A model generated the notes under the pieces. That model did no database searches and was not told the DNA's origin. It worked only from the letters and a program-made list of their open reading frames with translations. Shown one piece after another: positions 44,905 to 52,933 of a stretch of 55,227 bases of DNA. This DNA is from an uncultured Opitutia bacterium (GTDB lineage: Bacteria > Verrucomicrobiota > Verrucomicrobiia > Opitutales > UBA953). The stretch covers positions 1 through 55,227 of the forward strand of contig CAINMU010000141.1 in NCBI GenBank assembly GCA_903850885.1, read 5' to 3'. Made by a program: the position numbers and the translations under genes. The stretch's first letter is position 1. Each line of letters begins with the position of its first letter.

Positions 44905-47063
44905 TGGATAAATAGGAATTCGCGGGTGTTAGCTAAGACCCAAGCCAAGTCGGCCAGGTGCAAACCGTTGGCCAGGCCTTTCTGGGCGGCGGCCAATTCG
45001 ACCGGGGTCGGATGGCGCGAAAGGTAGGAAAGGTAAAGCGAATGGATCGGACCGTCGGTCGCTTTTGACTTCAAAGCGGTGCCGATGGCCACGCCGGTGG
45101 GGTCAGAAACAAGCTTCCCGATCGAACCGTTCATCATCTGTAGCACCTGCGGCACGCTACCATCATTCGTCGCAGAATCCGTTAAGAGGCGGTCGCCCTG
45201 TCCGAAGAGTCGCAAGAAGTGGGATTCGGAGGCGGGCTGGGGCAACTCGCTGGCGCGGGCCATGATCATGCTGAAACGGGTGACGGGCTTTTCGCCTTCG
45301 TATCCCGTGGCCAAGCCCATGGAAGAACCGCCCCCGGTCTTCTTGCCGTCTGCCATACTCTTACCTTTACCGGTCTTGTTAATGCTATCGATGACCTTGT
45401 GGATGACCGCTGCGCTAACCTTGCCGTCAGGCAACGAATACGCCATCAACACGTCCGAACGACGCAGTAAGATGTTGTCGGCGTTGGTTCCGATCGAATT
45501 GACCACAAAACTGTCCCAGGCTTGCTCCGCGGTGAGGCGTCGCACGAGCGGACCGTTGAAAAGATAAGGCCCCTTGGCGAGATCTGGGGTGACGCTGGCG
45601 CCGCTCTGATAGGTCCGGGAATTGTAGATGACCCGTTGGAATTCACGCAGGTCGAAGCGGGCGGCTTTCATCACGGAGGTGAGGTGCGCCAATAATTCCG
45701 GGCTGCTGGCCTGACTTAGATCATCAATATCCACGACGGGCTCGAGCACGGCCAACCCAAAGGCTTTCTTCCAAAGGCGGTTGGCAATATTCGTGGCGAA
45801 ACGTGGGTTCTGCGGGCTGACCAACCAGCGGGCAAACTCATCGCGGAGCTGCGAAGGATGGGTCGTATCCAACTTATAAATCGGTAACTTGGCGTCGTTC
45901 TTCTCCCAGGTGATCAGCACGGGCGACACCGGGGAACTTGGCTTGGCGTCCTTATATTTATAGTCCTTAGGGAAGGTCAGGCTGTTCTTGCTCTGATCTT
46001 CCAGTCGGTAGGAATTTACCAAACCGATCTTCACGACGACGTTCTTCGATAAGGTTGGGTCCGCTTTGAGCGTACTCTGAATCTGCCGCGCGATGCCCTC
46101 GTTCTTACCATCCGTCGCACCGAAGAAGGAGGCCATCTGGAAGAAATCCCGTTGTTTCCACTCCGCCAAGGGGTGGTCGTGACATTGGGCGCAGGCCATA
46201 TTGGTACCTAAGAAAGTGGTCATGAGGTTCGAAACCCCATCCAAAGGCATGTCGGCATCGAATAACATGAAGCCCGCGGCACCGTTATCGGTCAATCGGC
46301 CGTCGGCCGTGACCATTTCCTTCACCACCTGATCCCAAGGAGCGTTCGAAGCGATGCGGGACTTCAACCAGTCTTCGAAAGTAAAGGCTGGGACCGCTTT
46401 GCCGAAGGTGTCCTTGACGCGTAAGAGGTCCGCCATCCAATTGAACATCTGCATCGTGTAACCAGGCGAATAGACCAACTTGTCGATCAACTTCGCCCGT
46501 TTATTGCCAGCCGCGTCGTTCAAGAATTCATTAGCTTCCTCCGCCGTGGGCACCCGGCCGATGGCATCCACGTAAATCCGGCGTAAGAACTGCTCATCCG
46601 TCGCCAAAGGGTTAGGTTTCTGTTCCTTACTGGCCAAAACCGCTTGGATCAGGCGATCGACATCCGCCGCCGCCGCTGTGATTACGGCCGGACTAAAGGC
46701 GGCTTCCTTGTCCTTGCCCGCACAGGCTACCGCAAACTCCCGGTCTTCAGGGATGAGAATATTGACGTTAAATTGGAAGGTTTTCCCACCCTTGGTCTGA
46801 ATGGTGATAAAATCCTTACTGTAAGCGCAGAACATCGCATCCACCTTCCGACCTTCGAGGTCGGTCCATTGGTGCCAAATCGCGCTTTGGCGGGCAATCT
46901 CCGCGACAGGCGTGACTTTCGTGATGACCGGCGGATTAGCCTTCTCCTCTTTGTGGACGGCCTTGCTTTCGGGCTTCTTGGCGGCGCCAAGAGCTGGCTG
47001 ACCTTGGCAAATCAAGAGACCAAGGGTTAAAAGCGACAGGGGGAAAGCACGCAGGTGTCTCAT
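44901..47063 (-). CDS. SHD1-DUF1549-DUF1553 protein (module E)
   Basis: Exported protein of 720 aa with a signal peptide (MRHLRAFPLSLLTLGLLICQGQPALG). It lacks the N-terminal PSCyt1 heme domain. In its place is an SHD1-like domain (about 60-115, WTDLEGRKVDAMFCAYSKDF and VNILIPEDREFAVA). DUF1549 follows (about 130-330) and keeps one CxxCH, CAQCHDHPLAEW at 291-295. DUF1553 runs to the end (VLANTREFLFIQ). It therefore has one heme site where modules A-D have two. The start at 47063 is the ATG in a CCCCATG context; a GTG four codons upstream is the alternative. Confidence 0.9.
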   Translation of the reverse strand: MRHLRAFPLSLLTLGLLICQGQPALGAAKKPESKAVHKEEKANPPVITKVTPVAEIARQSAIWHQWTDLEGRKVDAMFCAYSKDFITIQTKGGKTFQFNVNILIPEDREFAVACAGKDKEAAFSPAVITAAAADVDRLIQAVLASKEQKPNPLATDEQFLRRIYVDAIGRVPTAEEANEFLNDAAGNKRAKLIDKLVYSPGYTMQMFNWMADLLRVKDTFGKAVPAFTFEDWLKSRIASNAPWDQVVKEMVTADGRLTDNGAAGFMLFDADMPLDGVSNLMTTFLGTNMACAQCHDHPLAEWKQRDFFQMASFFGATDGKNEGIARQIQSTLKADPTLSKNVVVKIGLVNSYRLEDQSKNSLTFPKDYKYKDAKPSSPVSPVLITWEKNDAKLPIYKLDTTHPSQLRDEFARWLVSPQNPRFATNIANRLWKKAFGLAVLEPVVDIDDLSQASSPELLAHLTSVMKAARFDLREFQRVIYNSRTYQSGASVTPDLAKGPYLFNGPLVRRLTAEQAWDSFVVNSIGTNADNILLRRSDVLMAYSLPDGKVSAAVIHKVIDSINKTGKGKSMADGKKTGGGSSMGLATGYEGEKPVTRFSMIMARASELPQPASESHFLRLFGQGDRLLTDSATNDGSVPQVLQMMNGSIGKLVSDPTGVAIGTALKSKATDGPIHSLYLSYLSRHPTPVELAAAQKGLANGLHLADLAWVLANTREFLFIQ

Positions 47064-47114
47064 GGGGTATTTCACTACCTATTGAACCCCATTGCGAACT
47101 AAGAGTTTCCAAAA

Positions 47115-47168
47115 CTTAAGGAATTCTTAAGCATCCTACGCCCCCGGGGGAGACCCCGATTTCTTAAG
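47115..47168. promoter_or_regulatory. Three CTTAAG palindromes in divergent promoter region
   Basis: CTTAAG occurs at 47115-47120, 47126-47131 and 47163-47168, the last two as TTCTTAAG. The first two are 11 bp apart start to start, one helical turn. They lie in the 176-bp gap between module E and the Hsp70 operon, the AT-richest gap nearby. They could be binding sites, but no regulator is adjacent. The hairpin GGCAC/GTGCC (47182-47200) also lies here. Confidence 0.35.
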
Positions 47169-47239
47169 ATAAATATGCCCCGGCACCCTTGCTTCGTGCC
47201 CTCTTTTACCCGACACTATTCGACCATTATTTTCAAGCG

Positions 47240-49624
47240 ATGAACCCCCTGCCGCACCTCCGTCCGCCCAACGCCGAACTTCGCCCCGATTTGAAAGCTT
47301 TTCGGGCCTTAGGCATCGATCTTGGCACCACCAATTCCACCATCGCCCAAGTCCGCTGGTCACCCACGCGTCCCGATGAAATCGAATTGGCTGAGTGCCT
47401 TGAAATCATCCAGCCAACGCTTTCCGGTGACTTCACCTCCGTGCTGGTGCCCTCGGTCGTCGCTCACCTTCCCGATCGAAGTTTCGTCGGCGAAGGCGCC
47501 CGACGAACCTTGAGCCGATCAGTCGAACTAGGGCTTCGCCTGAATGCTACCTACCTCGCCGAGGTGAAAAATGAAATGGGTATCGGTCGCACTTTTCCTC
47601 AAGCCAAATCAGGCAGCCGCACGCCGGCCGAAATCTCCGGACAAGTCCTGCAATTTCTTCGCACGCAAGCCAAGGGCGCCATCGCACGTACGGTCGTTAC
47701 CGTGCCGGCTTCTTTTCAGATCAGCCAGCGTGACGACACGGTCCGAGCGGCGAAACTCGCTGACCTTACCTTGGGCCACGGCGATTTGCTCGACGAACCG
47801 ATTGCAGCCTTCATCGATTTCATCGCCCGGCAAGGACTCGCCGCCCTCGATGGCGTCAACGACAAGACCGAAGTGATGATCATCGATTTCGGCGGCGGCA
47901 CCTGCGATGTCGCCCTCTTCACTTTGCAACGTACCGCCGACCAAAGGCTCAAGATCAACCCGCGCGCGGTCTCGCGCTACCATCGCTTAGGAGGTGCGGA
48001 TATTGACCGCGCCATCGTCCATGAAATCCTACTCCCTGCCCTCGCCCAACAGAATAAACTGGAACTCGAGGAATGGGAATATGAAGTCCGCAAAGAACAG
48101 CTCGAACCCCAACTCCTGGCCACCGCCGAACAGCTTAAAATCGGCCTTTGCGAAATCATCAATCACCGGCTATCCCACGGCGAAAATCTCGTCGAAGTCC
48201 TTATCGCGGCGAAGAAACAATACCCCGGCGTCCAGACGTTACAGCTCAATGACGGCACGCGCCTAACCTTCAGCTCCCCGACCCTGACCGGGATTGAATT
48301 CGCCAACGTCATGGAGCCATTCCTCGATGAGGACAGCGTGCAAGTGCGGGAAGATGAATATACCCTGAGCTGTTCAATTTTTGCACCGATCGAAGACGCG
48401 CTTGATCGCGCCAAACTGAAACCTTCTCAGATCGGCTTCCTGCTTGCCGTCGGCGGCAGCTCGCTCAACCCGCTGGTGATTGATAGCCTGAAAAGGTATT
48501 TCGGCGAATTCTTGGTCCATCGTTTCGACAACGCCCTCGACATGCAAGTGGCCGTCGCCCGCGGTGCCGCCTACCATGCGCTCTTACTTCACCTTTACGG
48601 TCAAAGCATCTTCACCCCGGTCGCCAGCGATCTCCTCAGCCTCCAGACCGACCGCGGGAACCATGAAATCATCCCCCATAATCAGAAACTTCCTTTCTCC
48701 GGACAATTCAGGCCCAACAAAAACCACCGCTTCGTCGCGCCGGGCGGCCCGATTCGCATCATTTTCTGGGCAGGCCTGGGCATGGGCTCCCGCCCCGTAT
48801 TCACCGGCGTCACGCAACCGATCAAGGCAGGCACGCCCTTGACCCTGACCTTCACGCTCGACGCCAATCAGCATTTCACCTTCGAGATTACTCTGGAAAA
48901 TGGTAGCGAAAGTTTTTCGGGCACCATCGAGTCGCCCCTCCACAACGTCGTCAATCCAGGCAAGGATCGCGAACAGATCCTGGAGATTGAACGCAACATC
49001 CGGGCAAGCGTATATGGCCCAGACCGGCTGCCCGTCCAGATCATCGAACTCGCGAACTTACACAACAAGGTCGGCATGCACGACAAAGCCATTCATCTGC
49101 TGAAACGACTCATCCGCCAACGGCCTGATTATAAGAAAACCGGCCTCGCCCAACTGGCAATCGCCTACGGACGTAAGGGCGACGCGTATCGCCAAGAAAA
49201 AACCTACCTCGAATGCATTCTCGCGGGTAACTCTACGGCCCTTTTTAATTTGGCGAATTTTTACACCCGCAAAGGCCGCTGGCTCGAAGCCGAAGAACTA
49301 TGCCTGCGTTATGAAGCCGAAGATCCGAGTGCCATCGGCATGGTCCTGTATTCCCGATGCCTCCGGGCGCGCGGTAAGGTTGAAGAATCCCAAACCGCCC
49401 TCGCCGATGCTTTCCGCCGCTTTGGTAAAGATCTCAGCCGGCTCGATGATTCCGCTTTCTCCTGGTATGGCGCCGCTGTCGAACTGGCCCAAGATACAGT
49501 GATTAAGAATGGGTATATCCTCGAAGAGCGCAGGCGTAACGACCTTCGCCCCGGACATCCCGCTATCGGCGAAGGTCAGCTGCCGCTCTTTGAATCCCAT
49601 CACGACGAGAGGGAGCGGCCTTGA
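47240..49624 (+). CDS. Hsp70 family ATPase fused to C-terminal TPR repeats
   Basis: Hsp70-type protein of 794 aa, not DnaK. The nucleotide-binding domain (about 22-450) has all signatures: phosphate-1 GIDLGTTNS (25-33), connect-1 DEPIAA (185-190), phosphate-2 DFGGGTCD (216-223) and adenosine motif LAVGGSSLNP (402-411), so ATPase activity is expected. A beta-sandwich substrate-binding-like domain follows (about 455-570). Instead of the helical lid, residues about 597-750 form TPR-like helical pairs (LANLHNKVGMHDKAIHLLKRL, NLANFYTRKGRWLEAEELCLRY). The C-terminus is charged and lacks EEVD. No DnaJ or GrpE is adjacent. Its stop codon overlaps the TTG start of the helicase by four bases, so the two are tightly coupled. 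The start at 47240 is chosen because an upstream ATG at 47189 adds a leader that is not family-like. Confidence 0.9.
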   Translation: MNPLPHLRPPNAELRPDLKAFRALGIDLGTTNSTIAQVRWSPTRPDEIELAECLEIIQPTLSGDFTSVLVPSVVAHLPDRSFVGEGARRTLSRSVELGLRLNATYLAEVKNEMGIGRTFPQAKSGSRTPAEISGQVLQFLRTQAKGAIARTVVTVPASFQISQRDDTVRAAKLADLTLGHGDLLDEPIAAFIDFIARQGLAALDGVNDKTEVMIIDFGGGTCDVALFTLQRTADQRLKINPRAVSRYHRLGGADIDRAIVHEILLPALAQQNKLELEEWEYEVRKEQLEPQLLATAEQLKIGLCEIINHRLSHGENLVEVLIAAKKQYPGVQTLQLNDGTRLTFSSPTLTGIEFANVMEPFLDEDSVQVREDEYTLSCSIFAPIEDALDRAKLKPSQIGFLLAVGGSSLNPLVIDSLKRYFGEFLVHRFDNALDMQVAVARGAAYHALLLHLYGQSIFTPVASDLLSLQTDRGNHEIIPHNQKLPFSGQFRPNKNHRFVAPGGPIRIIFWAGLGMGSRPVFTGVTQPIKAGTPLTLTFTLDANQHFTFEITLENGSESFSGTIESPLHNVVNPGKDREQILEIERNIRASVYGPDRLPVQIIELANLHNKVGMHDKAIHLLKRLIRQRPDYKKTGLAQLAIAYGRKGDAYRQEKTYLECILAGNSTALFNLANFYTRKGRWLEAEELCLRYEAEDPSAIGMVLYSRCLRARGKVEESQTALADAFRRFGKDLSRLDDSAFSWYGAAVELAQDTVIKNGYILEERRRNDLRPGHPAIGEGQLPLFESHHDERERP

Positions 49625-50841
49625 CCTGGCTTACTCCACCCGACCGGCTCACCGCCGCGCAGGCCGCTGCCATCAAGGCGCCGACCACGGTTCCGGTCGT
49701 ACTCCGCGGTGGCCCAGGTGCCGGCAAGACCGTGGTGCTCTTACATCGCGCCCATCACCTACGGCATGCCTTAGGCCCGCAGGCCAAGATTGTGGTTCTA
49801 GTTTACACCAATGTGCTTCGCGACTTCATTCGATCGGCGGTCACCGAACTCCGCCTCGACCCCGAATCCATCCTGACTTTCGACCATTGGTGCCGGCTTC
49901 GTCATCAAGAACTGCTCGGTCCGACACCCGTCGGTCAAGATGGCTTTCCGGATTTCGAACTGATCCGAAAGAATGTCCTGAACCATCTGAAACGCCATCG
50001 GAACTCTCCCCCCCTTGCGGCCGTCCTGGTCGATGAAGGCCAAGATCTGGATGATGACTGTTACTCCCTCCTGAAGCTGAGCGGGCAACACTTGACCGTA
50101 GCGTTCGACAATAAACAAGCCCTCTACCATGAGGCCCAAAAGAACGACATCCTTCTCGCTCTGGGTACCCGTCCGATCGAAATTGATCTGGCCGCGACCT
50201 ATCGTGCCTGTCCGTATGTCGTGAATCTTGCCTGCGAGTTCATCGACGATGCCATCGAGCGCGAACAATTCCGCAGCCAAGCCGCGACCGTCCAGATGGA
50301 ACGGCAGACCCCTTTACTTTACCTAGCGGCGAACGATCAAGAAGAACAACAACGGCTGGTCGAAATCCTCCGTGAACGACTTCAGAAAAATGAACGCGTG
50401 GGCATTCTTTTTCCGACCGTCAAGCAGGTCGGGACATTCGCCGACTTCCTGCGCACCCAGGGTATCCTCGCCGATCGCCAGACCACCACTGACCGGAAAG
50501 GTTTCCGGGCCAGCTTGGATTTCTCTTCCGGCCGACCTGCCGTCCTGACTTACCATAGCGCCAAAGGCCTGACTTTCGATTCGGTGCTCATGCCCGGCGT
50601 GACATCCTCTTCCGTCCGTGCCAATCGGAACACCGTCTCGCGGATGTTCTTCGTAGCCATCACGCGCGCCACGCAATGGGTTTACCTCAGCGCCCTTGAA
50701 ACCAAAGCCCACGAAAAAGTTCTGGCCGCCATGCGTAAACTTGAGACCCAACGTCGTGGCCTAGTCCAAAATCGCAGCGATTTACCCAAAGTTCCGCGAC
50801 CGACCAACGTACCTAAGCCGGACGACTGGACGGATATCTGA
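49621..50841 (+). CDS. Compact UvrD/Rep-like SF1 helicase
   Basis: Superfamily 1A helicase-like ATPase of 406 aa. Motifs in order are Q-like LTAAQAAAI (10-18), Walker A GGPGAGKT (30-37), motif II VLVDEGQDL (135-143), motif III AFDNKQALY (161-169), motif IV TYRACPYV (193-200), motif V YHSAKGLTFDSVLMPG (311-326) and motif VI FFVAITRATQ (343-352). All catalytic motifs are intact, yet the length is well under the roughly 650-750 aa of UvrD, so the 1B and 2B insert domains are minimal or absent. No nuclease domain is present. The start is TTG at 49621, inside the Hsp70 stop codon (TTGA). Likely partner of the Hsp70-TPR protein; the process is unknown, DNA repair or phage defence being possible. 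Confidence 0.9.
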   Translation: MTWLTPPDRLTAAQAAAIKAPTTVPVVLRGGPGAGKTVVLLHRAHHLRHALGPQAKIVVLVYTNVLRDFIRSAVTELRLDPESILTFDHWCRLRHQELLGPTPVGQDGFPDFELIRKNVLNHLKRHRNSPPLAAVLVDEGQDLDDDCYSLLKLSGQHLTVAFDNKQALYHEAQKNDILLALGTRPIEIDLAATYRACPYVVNLACEFIDDAIEREQFRSQAATVQMERQTPLLYLAANDQEEQQRLVEILRERLQKNERVGILFPTVKQVGTFADFLRTQGILADRQTTTDRKGFRASLDFSSGRPAVLTYHSAKGLTFDSVLMPGVTSSSVRANRNTVSRMFFVAITRATQWVYLSALETKAHEKVLAAMRKLETQRRGLVQNRSDLPKVPRPTNVPKPDDWTDI

Positions 50842-50850
50842 GCGAGTCGC

Positions 50851-51255
50851 CTAAGCGTCCTTCTTCAGGGCCGACGTAAAGAAAGCGACAGCCAAGACCG
50901 CACCCGTCAGCAAATCCTCCCCGCTTCCGAGGAACGCCATGATACCCGGCTCAACCGTCGGTTCCACCAGTGAGAGGAAATTAAAAACAAGGCAAACGAC
51001 CAAGAGCAACCAAGCCGCCCAGCGCTGCAGGAATAAAAGCCCGATTAGGCTGATCAGCAATAACCCCAGCCCGAGTATCGCCAATCCGAAGACAGCGAAG
51101 GCCATGAACCCGACCTCCTGAGCTTCTTTCCATTGGTGCAACTCCACCGGCAACAGCTTGTCGGAAAAAAAGGAGAGGGCGAAGGCCACCGCCACCGTGG
51201 CGAGCAATCCCACCACCCCGACTCGCAAAGTGATCTGAGCATTGTTCTTATCCAT
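50851..51255 (-). CDS. Small four-helix membrane protein
   Basis: Hypothetical inner-membrane protein of 134 aa. Four hydrophobic segments are visible, about 13-32, 47-70, 72-95 and 104-126, separated by a short loop with HQWKEAQE and a negatively charged loop near 97-102. The C-terminus is KKDA. I recognise no family. It converges on the helicase gene 9 bp away, so it is not part of that operon, and it precedes no other same-strand gene closely. Confidence 0.7.
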   Translation of the reverse strand: MDKNNAQITLRVGVVGLLATVAVAFALSFFSDKLLPVELHQWKEAQEVGFMAFAVFGLAILGLGLLLISLIGLLFLQRWAAWLLLVVCLVFNFLSLVEPTVEPGIMAFLGSGEDLLTGAVLAVAFFTSALKKDA

Positions 51256-51377
51256 GACGCCAATCTAAATCAGCCGAATGCCCTTGCAAGTAAATCTACC
51301 AGCTTAACAACGTTTCTGCCGATATCGTAAAGGCGCTCATGGACAGGACGAATCTTCGCTTCAAGGCGAAGCCAGCT

Positions 51378-51662
51378 TCACTGATATTGCTCGGACCTCA
51401 GGATACCCTTTTCATCAAACACCCGGATGACCTGATTATAGGTCTTGTCGTAACGATTCTCCCCGGCGAATTTGGTTTTCTGCGTGGTCTCTCCTCGGTT
51501 CCAGACCGCAACCCGCTGGACGTCGACGAAGCGCTCCTTGTCGGGCGGACCGTAGGTAAGTACGGCCTGATCATAAGTCATGACGCCGATATTCTTATTG
51601 GCACAGGCGACCAATAGCATCGCTATACCTATCAGAGATAATACCCAGAAACTTTTTCTCAT
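51378..51662 (-). CDS. Small lipoprotein, unknown function
   Basis: A 94-aa lipoprotein. The signal MRKSFWVLSLIGIAMLLVAC ends in a lipobox (LVAC, Cys20), and Ala follows, giving no Asp retention signal. The mature part has MTYDQAVLTYGPPDKERFVD then VAVWNRGE, and RVFDEKGILRSEQY at the end. The pattern 'YGPPDK ... W ... FD..G.L' recalls SmpA/OmlA-type small lipoproteins, but this is resemblance only. A 6-bp hairpin CTTCGC/GCGAAG (51354-51371) follows its stop without a T-run. It diverges from the serine hydrolase gene. Confidence 0.75.
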   Translation of the reverse strand: MRKSFWVLSLIGIAMLLVACANKNIGVMTYDQAVLTYGPPDKERFVDVQRVAVWNRGETTQKTKFAGENRYDKTYNQVIRVFDEKGILRSEQYQ

Positions 51663-51720
51663 ATTGTCACTCTAACACCTCAGGCCCATTAGTAAAGCCC
51701 CCCTCTCCCTGCTCACACCC

Positions 51721-52929
51721 ATGCGTTCTTGTCTCTGCTTCTGCCTTTTCAGCGTCGCCCTCGGTGCGGCGGAATACTTCCCGCCCTCGGACGCCCAAGG
51801 AGGCTGGCGCACCCCGAAGGATAAGGCGGAAGCCCGAGCCCTCGCTGGCATCGACCTCGATCGGCTCGAGCAGGCCTACCATGCAACCGAACGTTCTAAC
51901 ACGGAGAACGGCGGTCTGGTCGTGATCAGCAAAGGCTACCTCGTGCTCGAGAAATATTTCGGCAAAGCCCACCGCAACGCCAACCCTGACATGGCTTCCA
52001 CGGGCAAGGCCTTCACGAGTATCGCCTGCGGCGTGATGTTGCAGGAGTTCAAAGCGAAGATTCCCGAGGGGCTCAACACGAAGGTCTACACAAAGGAATT
52101 CCTGCCCGAAGCGTTCCCGCTCCGCGACCCCCGCGAAGCCGACATCCGCCTCGGCCACCTGCTCTGCATGACCTCGGGTCATAACGGAGAAGGTGCCACG
52201 CCTTCCGCGGTCGTCCGTGGTACAGCCCAATCGCTCAAATCCGCCAAAGGTCAGGATATCCATGACGTGGACGGCTCCTCCTTGCGCACGCCGCTCTGGA
52301 TCGCTCCAGGCGAAGGTTATTCCTATTCCTCGCCCGCCCCTCATATCGCTTCGATGGTCCTCCGACGCGTGACAGGCAAGGAACTGCCGGCCTATATCGA
52401 CGAGAAGTTCGGCAAGCCGATGGGCTGGGGTCCTTGGGGCTATTGCCTCTACCGCGGCGACGTGACGATGGCCCACGCCAATGGCGCCGGATCGATCGCC
52501 CTTCGCGCGACCGATGCCGCCCGCTTCGGTTATTGCCTCGCCCAAGGCGGACGCTGGAAAGACCGGCAGCTTATCCCGTCCGATTACATCAAGCTCTGCC
52601 AGCAGACGCTTCCTTATAATCCGCACTTCCCCTTCAGCCTGCAGTTCGAACATAACCAGGCCGGCCAGATCCTCGGTGCCCCCCGCGACGCATTTTACAA
52701 GACGGGTGCCGGTGGCTTCTGTCTCTACATCGTGCCTTCGCTCGACCTGGTGATCTACAAGATGGGCGGCAAGGATGGTCAGTGGAACCCCGAGCTCACC
52801 CGCATCCCGCAGCCCGCGGATAACTTTGGCACACACACGGAACCAGCCTCGCCTCGGAAGAACGGCGCGTACGAGACCTACAGCATCCCTCGCATCCTTG
52901 AGATGGTCTGCGAAGCGACGGTCCGCTGA
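51721..52929 (+). CDS. Secreted serine hydrolase, class C beta-lactamase family
   Basis: Exported protein of 402 aa of the beta-lactamase class C / penicillin-binding-like family. A short signal peptide (MRSCLCFCLFSVALGAA) is followed by a domain with the SxxK motif STGK (Ser93, Lys96) in MASTGKAFTSIACG, and a YxS motif near YSYSSPAPH (Tyr202). The usual HxG/KTG is represented by KTGAGGFC. Many such proteins are esterases, transesterases or D-aminopeptidases and not lactamases. Start context ACCCATGCG. It converges on the sulfatase gene 4 bp away. Confidence 0.85.
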   Translation: MRSCLCFCLFSVALGAAEYFPPSDAQGGWRTPKDKAEARALAGIDLDRLEQAYHATERSNTENGGLVVISKGYLVLEKYFGKAHRNANPDMASTGKAFTSIACGVMLQEFKAKIPEGLNTKVYTKEFLPEAFPLRDPREADIRLGHLLCMTSGHNGEGATPSAVVRGTAQSLKSAKGQDIHDVDGSSLRTPLWIAPGEGYSYSSPAPHIASMVLRRVTGKELPAYIDEKFGKPMGWGPWGYCLYRGDVTMAHANGAGSIALRATDAARFGYCLAQGGRWKDRQLIPSDYIKLCQQTLPYNPHFPFSLQFEHNQAGQILGAPRDAFYKTGAGGFCLYIVPSLDLVIYKMGGKDGQWNPELTRIPQPADNFGTHTEPASPRKNGAYETYSIPRILEMVCEATVR

Positions 52930-52933
52930 GACC

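Noticed and set aside
47240-50841. Assigning the Hsp70-helicase pair to a named phage-defence system
   Set aside because: No nuclease, methyltransferase, TIR, SIR2 or mobile gene is adjacent, and I recall no named system with these two genes; defence remains a hypothesis.
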